Notes: generated by a model not told the origin, from the sequence alone. A stretch of 64,000 bases of DNA from Actinomadura barringtoniae (GCF_017573505.1 NZ_JAGEOJ010000009.1:248001-312000), one strand, 5' to 3'. Positions 1 through 8,900 are shown, counted from the first letter of the stretch. Numbers and translations are program-made.

Positions 1-1104
1 CTCCTGGAAGTAGCCGAACACCAGCATCAGCGAGGTCAGGACCGTGCCGATGAGGATGCCCGCCACCGGGGCGCCGCGGCGGTTCAGCCGGCCGAAGATC
101 GCGGGGAACATGCCGTCCCGGGCCGCGGCCATCGGCATCTCGGCGACCAGCATCGTCCAGCCGTTCAGCGCGCCGATGCCGGAGATGATCGCGCAGGTGG
201 CCATCACGCCACCCCAGGCGCTGCCGCCGAACATGTGGTTGATCGCGTCGGCGAACGGCGCCGAGGAGTTGGCGAGCTGGTCGTGCGGCACGGTGCCGAA
301 CACCGCGAGCGTGGCCAGCAGGTAGAGCGCGCTGCAGGCCAGCACGCCGTAGATGCTCGCCTTGCCGACGTTGCGCTCGGGGTTCTTGATCCGCTCGGCG
401 ACGATCGTGACGCTCTCCATGCCCGAGTAGATGAACAGGATGAGCCCCGCCGCGAGCCAGATGGCATCCCACATCGAGTCGCCGCTGGCGTTGAACGGGC
501 CGAAGTTGCCGGACTTGATGAAGAAGAGCCCGACGATGCCGACGAAGATCAGCGGGACGAACTTCAGGACGGTCGTGACCAGCTGGAACATGCCGATGTT
601 CTTCACGCCGGTCATGTTGATCAGCGCCGGGATCCAGAGCCCGACGATGCCGATCATGATCTTGCCGAACGTGCTGTCCCAGTGCAGGAAGTAGTTGACG
701 TAACCGACCCACGCGACCGCGATGCCGGCGTTGCCGCCCCACGCGGTGAGCCAGAACGACCACGAGGTCCAGAAGCCGGCGAACTCGCCGAACGCGTCGC
801 GCGCGTAGGCGTAGGGACCGCCGCTGGCGGGGATGCGCGCGCCGAGCTTGCCGAAGACCAGGGCCAGGGCGATCGCCCCGACCATCGTCGCGATCATCAC
901 CGGGAAGCTGATGACGCCGATCTGGGCGAGCGAGGCGGGCAGCAGGAAGATGCCGGTCCCGACGATGTTCCCGATGACCAGGGCGGTCGCCTGCGGCAGT
1001 CCGAGTTTGGCGCCGCCGGAGGCCTCCGAGAGGTCGGTCTGCGGGTGTTCCGCACCCGCCTTTTCGAGCTCGGCGGCTTCCCAGGCTGATTTAGGCTCGC
1101 CCAT
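1..1104 (-). CDS. APC-family amino acid permease (3' end cut by window)
   Basis: Integral membrane transporter of the amino acid/polyamine/organocation superfamily, probably an amino acid permease or antiporter. The N-terminus (MGEPKSAWEAAELEK) is hydrophilic. It is followed by the family's first helix with a glycine-rich unwound segment (VIGNIVGTGIFLLP) and later a PASGGPYAYARDAFG motif, both typical of APC proteins related to AdiC. About ten hydrophobic segments are visible before the frame runs off the window, so the C-terminus is missing. The ATG is preceded on the minus strand by a G-rich Shine-Dalgarno tract. The substrate cannot be read from sequence, and no metabolic partner lies beside it. 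Confidence 0.85.
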   Translation of the reverse strand, partial: MGEPKSAWEAAELEKAGAEHPQTDLSEASGGAKLGLPQATALVIGNIVGTGIFLLPASLAQIGVISFPVMIATMVGAIALALVFGKLGARIPASGGPYAYARDAFGEFAGFWTSWSFWLTAWGGNAGIAVAWVGYVNYFLHWDSTFGKIMIGIVGLWIPALINMTGVKNIGMFQLVTTVLKFVPLIFVGIVGLFFIKSGNFGPFNASGDSMWDAIWLAAGLILFIYSGMESVTIVAERIKNPERNVGKASIYGVLACSALYLLATLAVFGTVPHDQLANSSAPFADAINHMFGGSAWGGVMATCAIISGIGALNGWTMLVAEMPMAAARDGMFPAIFGRLNRRGAPVAGILIGTVLTSLMLVFGYFQE

Positions 1105-1307
1105 TCTCGTCCCCCCGACAGACAGCAGAAGCCCAGGTCACCACGTTGATCGGATGACAATCAGGGATTACCCGAGGGGTTCCCGAGGAAAACTCCGGCG
1201 TCCTTGCCGTTCATTAGCAAGAACGTGATGCCGCAGTGACGGGACTTTCTTTTTCTGCCTGGAAGGGTTTGGCTTTGGCAGCCTTTTAAAGGGGTGGGCG
1301 CCCGCGG

Positions 1308-1577
1308 TCAGCGGTGCAGGCGGGCGGCGGGGGCCTTGTCGGCCGCCCCCGAGCCCTCGGCGCTGTTGGCGGCGATGACCGTGGCGGCGAAGAACCCGAT
1401 CACCATGAGGGCGCCGGCGAGGATCACCGGGACCAGGGTCCAGCGCGCCGGAAGCCCGAGCACGCTGCCCTCGTAGCCGCCGAAGGAGGCCATGCGCCGG
1501 CTGTAGTCCGGGTCATCCTTGGCGACCAGCGCGGCGATCTCGTTCAGCTTCCGGGTCTCGGCGACCGACAGCCCCAT
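1308..1577 (-). CDS. DUF3040-type small membrane protein
   Basis: An 89-residue protein with a soluble N-terminal half (MGLSVAETRKLNEIAALVAKD) that matches the start of the DUF3040 family: a short regulatory-looking segment ending in a conserved pattern near PDYSRRMASFG. One strong transmembrane segment follows (about residues 46-70), then a short Ala-rich tail. DUF3040 proteins are common in actinomycetes and have no established function. It lies downstream of atpG on the same strand, 145 bp away, and is probably transcribed separately. Family assignment is by visual motif only. Confidence 0.65.
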   Translation of the reverse strand: MGLSVAETRKLNEIAALVAKDDPDYSRRMASFGGYEGSVLGLPARWTLVPVILAGALMVIGFFAATVIAANSAEGSGAADKAPAARLHR

Positions 1578-1722
1578 GCGTCCCCCAAGTTCTGATTCGT
1601 CCTTAAGGAGACGGTTTTAATCGACTTGGCGGCTCATGTCCAAATCTTTGACCAGGTCATTACCTGTGACCCAGGTCACCGGGCCCCGCGGCCGGCGTCG
1701 CACCGGGCGTCGCCGGGCGGGC

Positions 1723-2637
1723 TCACTCCGACGTGTCGGTCAGCGCGTTGGCGCCCGCGACGATCTCGCTCAGCTCCATGGTGATCTGCTCCTGGCGGGC
1801 CTCGTTGGCCTGCCGGCTGAGCTTCTCCACGAGCTCCTGGGCGTTCTCGGTCGCCGCCATCATCGCCGCGCGCCGGGCGGCCCACTCAGAGGCGGCCGAC
1901 TCCAGGAGCATGTGCCAGACGCGGCCGTTCACGTACTGCTTCAGCAGGCCGTCCAGCACCAGGTCCGGCCGCGGCTCGAACTCGTAGTCCGGCAGCGCCC
2001 CGGCGCTCGCGGGGGCCTCCTCGCCCTCGACCTCCTCGATCTCCAGCGGCAGGATCCGCCGCACGGTCAGCCGCTGGGTCAGCATCGACACGAACTCGGT
2101 GTAGACGACGTGCACGCCGCCGACGCCGCCCTCGGAGGTCGGCATGCAGAACGCCTCGAGGAGCGTCTCCCCGATCTCGGCCGCGTGCTCGTAGGCGGGC
2201 TGGCCGGTGAAGCCGCCCCACTGCCCCGCCGCCTCCCGGCCGCGGAACCTGAAGTTGTCGATGGCCTTGCGGCCGACCAGGTAGAAGACCGGCTCGCTGC
2301 CCTGCTCGCGCAGGAGCTCCCCGACCGCCTGAGCCTGCTTGATCACGTTGTGGTTGTAGCCGCCGCAGAAGCCGCGGTCGCTGCTGATCATCAGCACCGC
2401 CACCCGCGAGGCGTCGGGCTTCTCGTTCAGCAGCGGGTGATCCAGGTGCACGTGGTGGCTGATCAGCGCCGAGACCGCGGCGGTGACCTGCCGGGCGTAC
2501 GGCTTGGCCGCCGCGACCCGCTGCTGCGCCTTGGCGATCCGCGCGGAGGCGATCAGTTCCTGGGCACGGGTGATCTTCGCGGTGGACTTCACCGACCGGA
2601 TGCGCGACCGCAGCGCGCGCAGTTGAGCAGCAGCCAT
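1723..2637 (-). CDS. atpG: F-type ATP synthase gamma subunit, isolated gene
   Basis: Gamma subunit of F1Fo ATP synthase, the central stalk that couples proton flow to catalysis in the alpha3beta3 head. Length (304 aa) and landmarks fit: the N-terminal coiled-coil helix (IRSVKSTAKITRAQELIASARI), the central domain motif SSDRGFCGGYNHN, the actinobacterial VYTEFVSMLTQ segment, and the C-terminal helix ending EIVAGANALTD. The helix has Gln where E. coli gamma has Met23. Normally atpG sits between atpA and atpD; here its neighbours are a DUF3040 gene and a divergent ABC transporter, so this is a relocated or second copy. A GGAGG lies only one base before the ATG, an unusually short spacing. Confidence 0.93.
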   Translation of the reverse strand: MAAAQLRALRSRIRSVKSTAKITRAQELIASARIAKAQQRVAAAKPYARQVTAAVSALISHHVHLDHPLLNEKPDASRVAVLMISSDRGFCGGYNHNVIKQAQAVGELLREQGSEPVFYLVGRKAIDNFRFRGREAAGQWGGFTGQPAYEHAAEIGETLLEAFCMPTSEGGVGGVHVVYTEFVSMLTQRLTVRRILPLEIEEVEGEEAPASAGALPDYEFEPRPDLVLDGLLKQYVNGRVWHMLLESAASEWAARRAAMMAATENAQELVEKLSRQANEARQEQITMELSEIVAGANALTDTSE

Positions 2638-2783
2638 GCCTCCAAACTGGCACGCGGGGTGACCTGGCTCATCACTCCCTGCCGCGCCGGGCCCGAGCCT
2701 TTACCGTGCCTTCACCGAACGGCGCGCTTGCTACCGCCGTACCGCGCGCGTGGCTGTCGGCCCTCCCACCTAGACTCAAGCCC

Positions 2784-3710
2784 ATGGCACCCCCCGGAGA
2801 CGGCGCGGTCGAGCTCGACGCGCTGGTGAAGCGTTACGGCACGACGACCGCGGTCGACGGCCTGACCTTCCGTGCCGAACGGGGCGCCGTGACCGCTCTC
2901 CTCGGGCCGAACGGGGCGGGCAAGACGACCACGATCGAGATCTGCGAGGGCTTCCGCCGCGCCGACGGCGGCACGGTCCGCGTGCTCGGGCTCGACCCGG
3001 TCCGCGACGCCCGCGCGCTGAAGCCCCGCGTCGGGGTCATGCCACAGTCGGGCGGGGTGCCCGGCACCGTGCCGGCCGCCGACTTCCTGAAGCTGGTCGC
3101 CTCGTTCCACGCCACCCCGCTGGACACCGGGGCCCTGCTGGAACGGCTCGGCCTCACCGAGCACGCACGGACCCCGTTCCGGCGCCTGTCGGGCGGGCAG
3201 CAACAGCGGCTCTCGCTGGCCATCGCCCTCGTCGGGCGGCCCGAGCTGGTCTTCCTGGACGAGCCGACCACCGGTCTTGACCCGCAGGCCCGCCACGCCA
3301 CCTGGGAGCTGGTCGAGGAGCTGCGCGCCTCCGGCGTCTCGGTCGTGCTCACCACCCACCACATGGACGAGGCCGAACGGCTCGCCGACCGGGTGGTGAT
3401 CGTCGACCACGGCCGGGTCGTGGCCGAGGGCAGCCCGGCCGAGCTCACCGGAGCCGAGCGGCAGCTGCGCTTCCGCGCCCGCCCGGCGCTCGGCCTGGAC
3501 GAGCTGCTGTCGGCCCTCCCGGCGGGCAGCGCGGCCAAGGAGTCGCCCGCCGGCCACTACCTGATCGAGGGAGACGTGCGGCCCGAGCTGCTGGCCACCG
3601 TGACCGCCTGGTGCGCCTCGCACGGCGTCCTGGCCGAGGACCTGCGGATCGAGCGGCGCACGCTCGAGGACGTCTTCCTGGAGCTGACCGGACGGGAGCT
3701 GCGCTCATGA
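2784..3710 (+). CDS. ABC transporter ATP-binding protein (ABC-2 exporter type)
   Basis: Nucleotide-binding subunit of a two-gene exporter of the drug-resistance/daunorubicin (DrrA-like) type. Walker A (GPNGAGKTTT), the signature LSGGQQQRLSLA, Walker B (LVFLDEPTTGLD) and the switch histidine (TTHHMDEAE) are all present, followed by a C-terminal extension of about 90 residues common in DrrA-like ATPases. I chose the ATG giving MAPPGDGAVELD over a 26-residue longer frame, because homology begins at ELDALVKRYG. Its stop codon overlaps the permease start (ATGA), so the two are translationally coupled. The substrate is not predictable. Confidence 0.9.
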   Translation: MAPPGDGAVELDALVKRYGTTTAVDGLTFRAERGAVTALLGPNGAGKTTTIEICEGFRRADGGTVRVLGLDPVRDARALKPRVGVMPQSGGVPGTVPAADFLKLVASFHATPLDTGALLERLGLTEHARTPFRRLSGGQQQRLSLAIALVGRPELVFLDEPTTGLDPQARHATWELVEELRASGVSVVLTTHHMDEAERLADRVVIVDHGRVVAEGSPAELTGAERQLRFRARPALGLDELLSALPAGSAAKESPAGHYLIEGDVRPELLATVTAWCASHGVLAEDLRIERRTLEDVFLELTGRELRS

Positions 3711-4498
3711 CCTCGACCCCGTCCGCCGCCGCGCCCGCGCTGGACCTCACCCCCGCGCCCGGAGCGGTGCCGCTGCCGCGCATGATCGTGTCGCAGGCCT
3801 CCTACGAGCTGCGGACCCTGCTGCGCAACGGCGAGCAGCTGCTGCTCACGCTGATCATCCCGGTGGTGCTGCTGGTCCTGTTCAGCGCCACCTCGCTGCT
3901 GGACCTCGGCCCCGGCAAGCGGGTCGACTTCCTCACCCCGGGCATCCTGGCGCTGGCGGTGATGTCCACCGCGTTCACCGGTCAGGCGATCGGGACCGGG
4001 TTCGAGCGCCGCTACGGCGTGCTGAAGCGGCTCGGCGCGACGCCGCTGCCGCGCGCCGGGCTGATCGGCGCCAAGACCCTCACCGTGATCGCGGTGGAGA
4101 TCCTGCAGGCCGTGGTGATCTCGGCGGTGGCGCTCGCGCTGGGCTGGCACCCGCACGGCAACCCGTTCTCGGTGGTGCTGTTCATCCTGCTCGGCACGGC
4201 CGCGTTCAGCGGGTTCGGCCTGCTGATGGCGGGCACGCTGCGCGCCGAGGCGACGCTGGCCGCCGCCAACCTGGTCTACATCCTGCTGCTGGCCGTCGGC
4301 GGCGTGGTGTTCCCGCTCGACAAGTTCCCCTCCGGCGTGCGCGGCGCCCTGGAGCTGCTGCCGATCTCCGCGCTCGCCGACGGGCTCCGCCAAGTCCTCC
4401 AGCACGGCACGGCGCTGCCCGGCAAGCCCCTGATCGTCCTCGCGGTGTGGGCCGTCACCGGCCTGGCCCTGGCCGCCCGTTTCTTCAAGTGGGAGTGA
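3707..4498 (+). CDS. ABC-2 type transporter permease
   Basis: Membrane subunit partnering the ATPase immediately upstream, with which it shares an ATGA overlap. The 263-residue protein has a hydrophilic N-terminus, then six hydrophobic segments characteristic of ABC-2 permeases. The cytoplasmic element GFERRYGVLKRLGATPLPR precedes the third helix and is a recurrent motif of this family. It ends in a hydrophobic helix and the short tail RFFKWE. The longer upstream frame is ignored because it would run through the ATPase C-terminus. Role: export of a lipophilic compound or lipid, substrate unknown. Confidence 0.9.
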   Translation: MTSTPSAAAPALDLTPAPGAVPLPRMIVSQASYELRTLLRNGEQLLLTLIIPVVLLVLFSATSLLDLGPGKRVDFLTPGILALAVMSTAFTGQAIGTGFERRYGVLKRLGATPLPRAGLIGAKTLTVIAVEILQAVVISAVALALGWHPHGNPFSVVLFILLGTAAFSGFGLLMAGTLRAEATLAAANLVYILLLAVGGVVFPLDKFPSGVRGALELLPISALADGLRQVLQHGTALPGKPLIVLAVWAVTGLALAARFFKWE

Positions 4499-4501
4499 TC
4501 C

Positions 4502-5434
4502 GTGGCACTGGCTGAGGCCCCCGGTTCGATCAGCGGCACCGGCGGGCTCACGCGCCGCGCGCGGACGCTCTCGCTCGGGGCGGTGCCGCCGCCCGCGCTG
4601 ATCCTGCTCGGCATCCTGTCGGTCCAGACCGGCGCGGGACTGGCCAAGAACCTCTTCGACCGCACCTCCCCGGACGCGGTCGTGCTGATGCGGCTGGCCA
4701 CCTCCGCGATCGTGCTGACCTTCGTCAGCCGCAAGGTGCTGCGCACGGTGCTGCGCGGCGCCTCCCGCCGCGACCTGGCGATCGCCGCCGGGTTCGGGCT
4801 GACGCTCGCCCTCATGAACTTCTCGATCTACCAGTCGTTCTCCCGCATCCCGCTGGGCGTGGCCGTGACGATCGAGTTCCTCGGGCCGCTGGCCGTGGCG
4901 ATCGCGGCCTCCCGGCACTTCCGGGACGTGGTGTGGGCGCTGCTGGCGTTCGGCGGCGTGATCCTGCTGGCACGCGGCGGCGGAGTGGACATCGTCGGCA
5001 TCGCGTTCGCCGTGCTGGCGGGCGTCTGCTGGGCCGCCTACATCCTGTTCAGCTCGGCCACCGGCAAGCGGTTCGCCGGATCGAGCGGCCTGGCCGTCGC
5101 CAGCGTCGTCGGCACCATGGCGATGCTGCCCATCGGCGTGCACTCGGGCGGATCGTCGCTGCTGAGCCCCGAGCTGCTGGTCATCGGCCTCGGCGTCGGC
5201 CTGCTCTCGTCGGTCATCCCCTACTCGCTGGAGCTGGACGCGCTGCGGCGCATGTCGACCCGGGTCTTCGGCATCCTGATGAGCCTGGAGCCGGCCGTGG
5301 CCGCGCTGATCGGCCTGGTGCTGCTGGGCGAGATCCTGTCCTGGCGGCAGTGGATCGCGATCGGCTGCGTCATCGTGGCCTGCGTCGGCGCCACGCTGGG
5401 CGAACGCACCCCGCCCGCGACACCCGAAGCCTGA
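4502..5434 (+). CDS. EamA/DMT-family transporter (RhtA-like)
   Basis: A 310-residue inner-membrane protein with ten hydrophobic segments arranged as two EamA repeats. The first repeat contains NFSIYQSFSRIPLGVAVTIEFLGPL and the second ends in LEPAVAALIGLVLLGE, both hallmarks of RhtA-type threonine/homoserine exporters in the drug/metabolite superfamily. The GTG start lies 3 bp after the ABC permease stop, with GGGAG in the previous gene's end as ribosome-binding site, so it is probably co-transcribed with the ABC pair. The exported metabolite is inferred only at family level. Confidence 0.88.
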   Translation: MALAEAPGSISGTGGLTRRARTLSLGAVPPPALILLGILSVQTGAGLAKNLFDRTSPDAVVLMRLATSAIVLTFVSRKVLRTVLRGASRRDLAIAAGFGLTLALMNFSIYQSFSRIPLGVAVTIEFLGPLAVAIAASRHFRDVVWALLAFGGVILLARGGGVDIVGIAFAVLAGVCWAAYILFSSATGKRFAGSSGLAVASVVGTMAMLPIGVHSGGSSLLSPELLVIGLGVGLLSSVIPYSLELDALRRMSTRVFGILMSLEPAVAALIGLVLLGEILSWRQWIAIGCVIVACVGATLGERTPPATPEA

Positions 5435-5461
5435 TCGCCTGAGCCCCGGGGCCCGGCGGGG

Positions 5462-5959
5462 TCACGTCCCCAAGCGGCGGATCGCGACGCCGACGAGCGA
5501 CTCGGGCCCGATCAAGCCGAAGTCGCGGGAGTCCCAGCTCGTCTCGGGATCGTCGCCGAGCACGACCAGCGACCCGGGCGGCACGACGTCGTAGGGGATC
5601 GTGCGGAGGTCCGGGAACCGTTCCTTGGGCACCCGCTCACCCGCCACGGCCGCTGCGCGCTTGACCAGATAAGGCGACGGCAGGGCGGCCGCCGGAAGCT
5701 CGGCCTCGGGCGGCTCTCCCAGATCGAACGGCTCGTCGCCGGTCAGCTCGACCACCGGCGGATCCGGGGCGATGACGATCACCACCTGGCCGGTGCGGAC
5801 CCGGCGTGTGCGACGGACCAGGATCCGGTCCCCCGGGCCGAAGGTCGGCCGCATGCTCGGTCCCCGGACGGTCGTCACCAGGTAGCGCCGCCGGATCCAC
5901 AGTGCCGACAGCCCGCCGGCCGCGACGAGCAGCAGCGCGGCCCGGCCTCCCCTGGTCAT
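5462..5959 (-). CDS. S26-family signal peptidase (last gene of the Cys-rich peptide cluster)
   Basis: Type I signal peptidase-like serine protease, 165 residues, with one N-terminal membrane segment (RAALLLVAAGGLSALWI) that would place the catalytic domain outside the membrane. The nucleophile motif GPSMRPTF, the general-base lysine region YLVKRAAAVAGERV and the terminal box GDDPETSWDSRDFG match the S26 catalytic dyad and box E. I chose the ATG that overlaps the stop of the upstream ABC transporter (ATGA). Given its operon, its likely substrate is the peptide precursor at the head of the cluster, which carries an Ala-Asp-Ala site before its first cysteine. That substrate link is inference. 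Confidence 0.88.
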   Translation of the reverse strand: MTRGGRAALLLVAAGGLSALWIRRRYLVTTVRGPSMRPTFGPGDRILVRRTRRVRTGQVVIVIAPDPPVVELTGDEPFDLGEPPEAELPAAALPSPYLVKRAAAVAGERVPKERFPDLRTIPYDVVPPGSLVVLGDDPETSWDSRDFGLIGPESLVGVAIRRLGT

Positions 5960-7788
5960 CGAGCCTCCTGGTAGCCGGCGGACTGCAGGCGGAAGAGCCG
6001 CGCGTACTCCCCGCCGGACGCGAGCAGCGCCTCGTGCGGCCCCTGTTCGGTGACGCGGCCCTCCTGGAGCACCACGATGAGGTCCGCCTCCCGGACGGTG
6101 TTCAGCCGGTGCGAGATCAGCAGGCTGGTGCGACCCTCGCGGTGCTCGCGCATCCTGGCATGGATCTCGTGCTCGGCCTCCGGGTCCAGGCCGGAGCTGG
6201 GCTCGTCCAGGATCATCAGGTCCCGGCCGTCGCGCACGAACGCCCGCGCCAGGGCGAGCCGCTGCCACTGCCCGCCCGACAGCACCACGCCGGTGTCGGG
6301 GTCGTCCTTGTCGGCCTCGGTGAAGAAGGTGCGGGTGAGCAGCGTGTCGTACCCGCGAGGGAGGGCGGCGAGCCGGTCGTGGATCCCGGACTGCTCGGCC
6401 GCCTTCTCCAGCCGCCGGGGATCGTCGAGCGCGGCCAGGTCGCCCAAGCCGACGTTCTCCCCGGCCGTCATGTCGTAGTGCATGTGCTCCTGGAACACCG
6501 CGCTGATGCGCGCGCGGAGCTCCTGCGGCGGGATCTCGCGGATGTCCACGCCGTCCCAGAGGATCCGCCCGCGGGTCGGGTCGTACATCCGGCACAGGAG
6601 CTTCACCAGCGTGCTCTTGCCCGCGCCGTTCAAGCCGACGAGCGCCAGCGAGCAGCCCTGCGGGATCGTGAGGTCCACCCCGGCCAGCACCCAGGGGTGA
6701 TCATCGCTGTAGCGGAACCACACGTCCCGCAGCTCGATGCCGCCGCGCAGCTCGGCCGCCGCGCCATCGGCGACCGAGGGCAGGTCGGGCTCGGCCCGCA
6801 CGACCGCCGCGTAGTGGGTGAACGACAGCAGCCTCCCGTGCAGCGCGGAGATCGAGGTGACCAGGGTGTCGAGGGACGCCTGGACACCCGCCACGGCCGC
6901 GACGAACATCGCGATGTCACCGACGCTCAGGTCGCCGCTGCGCGCGGCGGTGACGGCCCACCACAGCCCGGCCCCGGCCACGACGGCGCTGAGGGTGGTG
7001 AGGCCGCCCTGTGTCGCCAGCTCTCTGCGGTCCATCGCGCGTTCTGCCTCGTTCGCCCGGCGGCGCTCGGCCATCATCCGGCCGCGCAGGAACGCCCCGA
7101 TGCCGAACAGCCGGATCTCGGTCGCCGCGTCGACGCCGGTGAGGAGCTGTGAGTAGAAGAACTCGCGGCGATGGGTCTGCTCGTTGCCCCACTCCATCTC
7201 CGCCCGTGCCCGGGACAGCATCAGCTCGGCCACCAGGGCGGGGACGGCCGCCAGCAGCACCAGCCCGGTCATGGCGGGGCTGATGAACAGCAGGGAGCCG
7301 ACGAACCCGGCCAGGACCAGCGCGCCCCGCACGAGCCCCCCGGCCCCTTCGAGCAGCTCACCGGTCCGCTGCGCGCCCTCCTGGCCCATCCGCAGCCTGT
7401 CGAGGAAGGCGGGGTCCTCGAACCGGCGCAGCCCGACCTGGCGCTCCGACGCCGCGAACAGGCGGTCGGTTGCGACGATCCCGGCGGCACGGCCCGTCTG
7501 CGCGTGCAGATAGCGGGCGATGGCGGGCAGCACGGCCGCGCCCAGGCCCGCGGCGGCCAGGGCGACCGCCAGCCCGGCGACCGCGCCGCCGCCGGGGTCG
7601 GTGAGCCGGTCGATCACCAGCTTGGTGAGCCAGGCGGTGGCGATCGGCGCTCCGGACTCGGCGATCGTCAACACCAGGTATCCGGCGATGCCGACCGGCG
7701 CGGCGCGGACCAGGACCGCGAGGGCCTCGGCCCCGGCGGTGGCGAAGGCCCGGGGGCCGAGGTCACGCCCGCGCGCCCGCCCCGTCAC
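5956..7788 (-). CDS. ABC transporter, fused permease and ATPase (candidate peptide exporter)
   Basis: A 610-residue half-transporter of the exporter type: six transmembrane helices in roughly the first 330 residues, then an ATPase domain. The ATPase has Walker A GLNGAGKSTLVKLL, signature LSGGQWQRLALARAF, Walker B LMILDEPSSGLD and the H-loop SHRLNTV. No N-terminal C39 peptidase domain is present, so leader removal would need another protease; the S26 peptidase directly downstream could do this. The start is a GTG overlapping the thioredoxin-gene stop (GTGA). Much longer readings of this frame run through neighbouring genes and are not credible. Likely exports the small Cys-rich peptide. Confidence 0.9.
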   Translation of the reverse strand: MTGRARGRDLGPRAFATAGAEALAVLVRAAPVGIAGYLVLTIAESGAPIATAWLTKLVIDRLTDPGGGAVAGLAVALAAAGLGAAVLPAIARYLHAQTGRAAGIVATDRLFAASERQVGLRRFEDPAFLDRLRMGQEGAQRTGELLEGAGGLVRGALVLAGFVGSLLFISPAMTGLVLLAAVPALVAELMLSRARAEMEWGNEQTHRREFFYSQLLTGVDAATEIRLFGIGAFLRGRMMAERRRANEAERAMDRRELATQGGLTTLSAVVAGAGLWWAVTAARSGDLSVGDIAMFVAAVAGVQASLDTLVTSISALHGRLLSFTHYAAVVRAEPDLPSVADGAAAELRGGIELRDVWFRYSDDHPWVLAGVDLTIPQGCSLALVGLNGAGKSTLVKLLCRMYDPTRGRILWDGVDIREIPPQELRARISAVFQEHMHYDMTAGENVGLGDLAALDDPRRLEKAAEQSGIHDRLAALPRGYDTLLTRTFFTEADKDDPDTGVVLSGGQWQRLALARAFVRDGRDLMILDEPSSGLDPEAEHEIHARMREHREGRTSLLISHRLNTVREADLIVVLQEGRVTEQGPHEALLASGGEYARLFRLQSAGYQEAR

Positions 7789-8312
7789 GCGAAGGCTTCC
7801 CGGGGCAGCATCTCGGGTCGCGCGCCGGTCGCGGTGATCATGTGATCGCCGTTCAGCACGTACAGCGCCGGGGTGTGGTCGTTCTTGAAGGCCTCCGACA
7901 GGGCGCCCTCGAAGTCCTCCACCACGACCCGGGCGACCGGCAGCAGGGCGTCCAGGAGCACCTGGTCGGTGTAGCCGGGCCCGGCCGTGCCGATCACCGC
8001 CAGGACGTTGTCGCGGCCGAGCTCGCGGGCGCGCTCGGCGAACTCGGGCAGGATCCGGTGGCATGGGTCGCAGTCCGCGGAGAAGAAGCCGACCAGGCCC
8101 GTGAGCTCCGCGGTGGACACCGGCTCGTCCTTGGTCGTCACCGCCGTCGCCGCGGCCGGCCGCATGCCCGCCTGCAGCACCGTCGGCGGCCCGTGGTCGG
8201 GGGCCGGCGCGGCCGGGCGGGCCGCCAGGCGCTTGGCGAGCGCGACGGTGAGCGCGAGGTTCAGAACGCTCAGCAGGCCGATCAGGACGACGGCCGCGGT
8301 CAGGTACGGCAT
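7785..8312 (-). CDS. Membrane-anchored thioredoxin-fold protein (TlpA/MauD-like)
   Basis: A 175-residue protein with an N-terminal membrane anchor (YLTAAVVLIGLLSVLNLALTV) and an extracytoplasmic thioredoxin domain. The redox motif is CDPC within GFFSADCDPCHRILPEF, and the cis-proline loop is HTPALYVL. In methylamine dehydrogenase clusters the MauD/MauE pair is needed to make the many disulfides of the small subunit; here the neighbour upstream is MauE-like, so the pair probably oxidises or isomerises disulfides of the secreted Cys-rich peptide. The start codon overlaps the MauE-like stop by one base (TGATG). Confidence 0.85.
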   Translation of the reverse strand: MPYLTAAVVLIGLLSVLNLALTVALAKRLAARPAAPAPDHGPPTVLQAGMRPAAATAVTTKDEPVSTAELTGLVGFFSADCDPCHRILPEFAERARELGRDNVLAVIGTAGPGYTDQVLLDALLPVARVVVEDFEGALSEAFKNDHTPALYVLNGDHMITATGARPEMLPREAFA

Positions 8313-8824
8313 CAGGGGCTCTCCATGAACAGGTCGGCGAGGGGATCGAGCGAGACGATGAGGATGGCGCCGACCGCGCCCGCCGCCACGGCCACCGCCA
8401 CACCGGCCGCGGCCCCCGGGGACCCGGCCGGGAACGCCCCGAGCGCGGCGGCCGCGAGCAGCACCGCGTTGCGGCCCAGATGGCGGACGCCGAGCGGGGC
8501 GGCCGAGGCTCCGAAGCACCGGCAGGGGGCGCGTCTCCCCCGCCGGATCGCGGCGGCGATCGCCACCGTGAACGCCGCGAGCATCAGGAAGGCGAGCCCG
8601 AAGCCGTACGGCGCGGTCGCCGGCACCACCAGCAGGACGGCCGCGATCGCCTCCAGGGCGACCACCAGCAGGCCCACCGGCCGCGCCGCCGTCCCGCCGG
8701 ACAGGCGCGGCAAGAGGTCGGGCATGGACGCGACAAAGCCGTCCAGGTCCCGCGTCTTCGAGATCGCCGACACGGCGAAGACCAGGGCCAGCAGGCTGGC
8801 GCATCCGACGGACAGGTATTCCAC
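8312..8824 (-). CDS. MauE/DoxX-family redox-associated membrane protein
   Basis: A 170-residue protein with four to five transmembrane helices and the MauE hallmark of paired cysteines in a short loop (APCRCFGASAAPLG) between helices. MauE-like proteins are thought to pass electrons across the membrane to thioredoxin partners, as DsbB/CcdA do. It has a GTG start with GGGGAGG seven bases upstream. It follows the Cys-rich peptide gene and overlaps the thioredoxin gene, so the trio peptide-MauE-thioredoxin looks like a dedicated oxidative-folding unit. Family assignment is good; the redox direction is inferred. Confidence 0.85.
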   Translation of the reverse strand: MEYLSVGCASLLALVFAVSAISKTRDLDGFVASMPDLLPRLSGGTAARPVGLLVVALEAIAAVLLVVPATAPYGFGLAFLMLAAFTVAIAAAIRRGRRAPCRCFGASAAPLGVRHLGRNAVLLAAAALGAFPAGSPGAAAGVAVAVAAGAVGAILIVSLDPLADLFMESP

Positions 8825-8842
8825 GATCAGCCTCCCCGGGGC

Positions 8843-8872
8843 GGACGGCGGCGGCGCGTGCCGCCGCCGTCC
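8843..8872 (-). terminator. Perfect 13-bp hairpin between peptide gene and maturation genes
   Basis: Two perfectly complementary 13-base arms (starting GGACGGCGG) enclose a four-base loop in the short gap between the Cys-rich peptide and the MauE-like gene. There is no U-tract, so it is more likely a partial terminator, attenuator or mRNA-stabilising structure than a full stop. Such an element would let the precursor be made in excess over its export and folding proteins. Confidence 0.7.
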
Positions 8873-8900
8873 ACGAACGGCGTCAACCTTCAGGAGGTCG

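Noticed and set aside
3557..5143. Long minus-strand open frame (528 codons) opposite the ABC permease and EamA genes
   Set aside because: Composition is Gln/Arg/His/Asp-rich as expected for antisense of high-GC coding DNA, and the plus strand has clear families.
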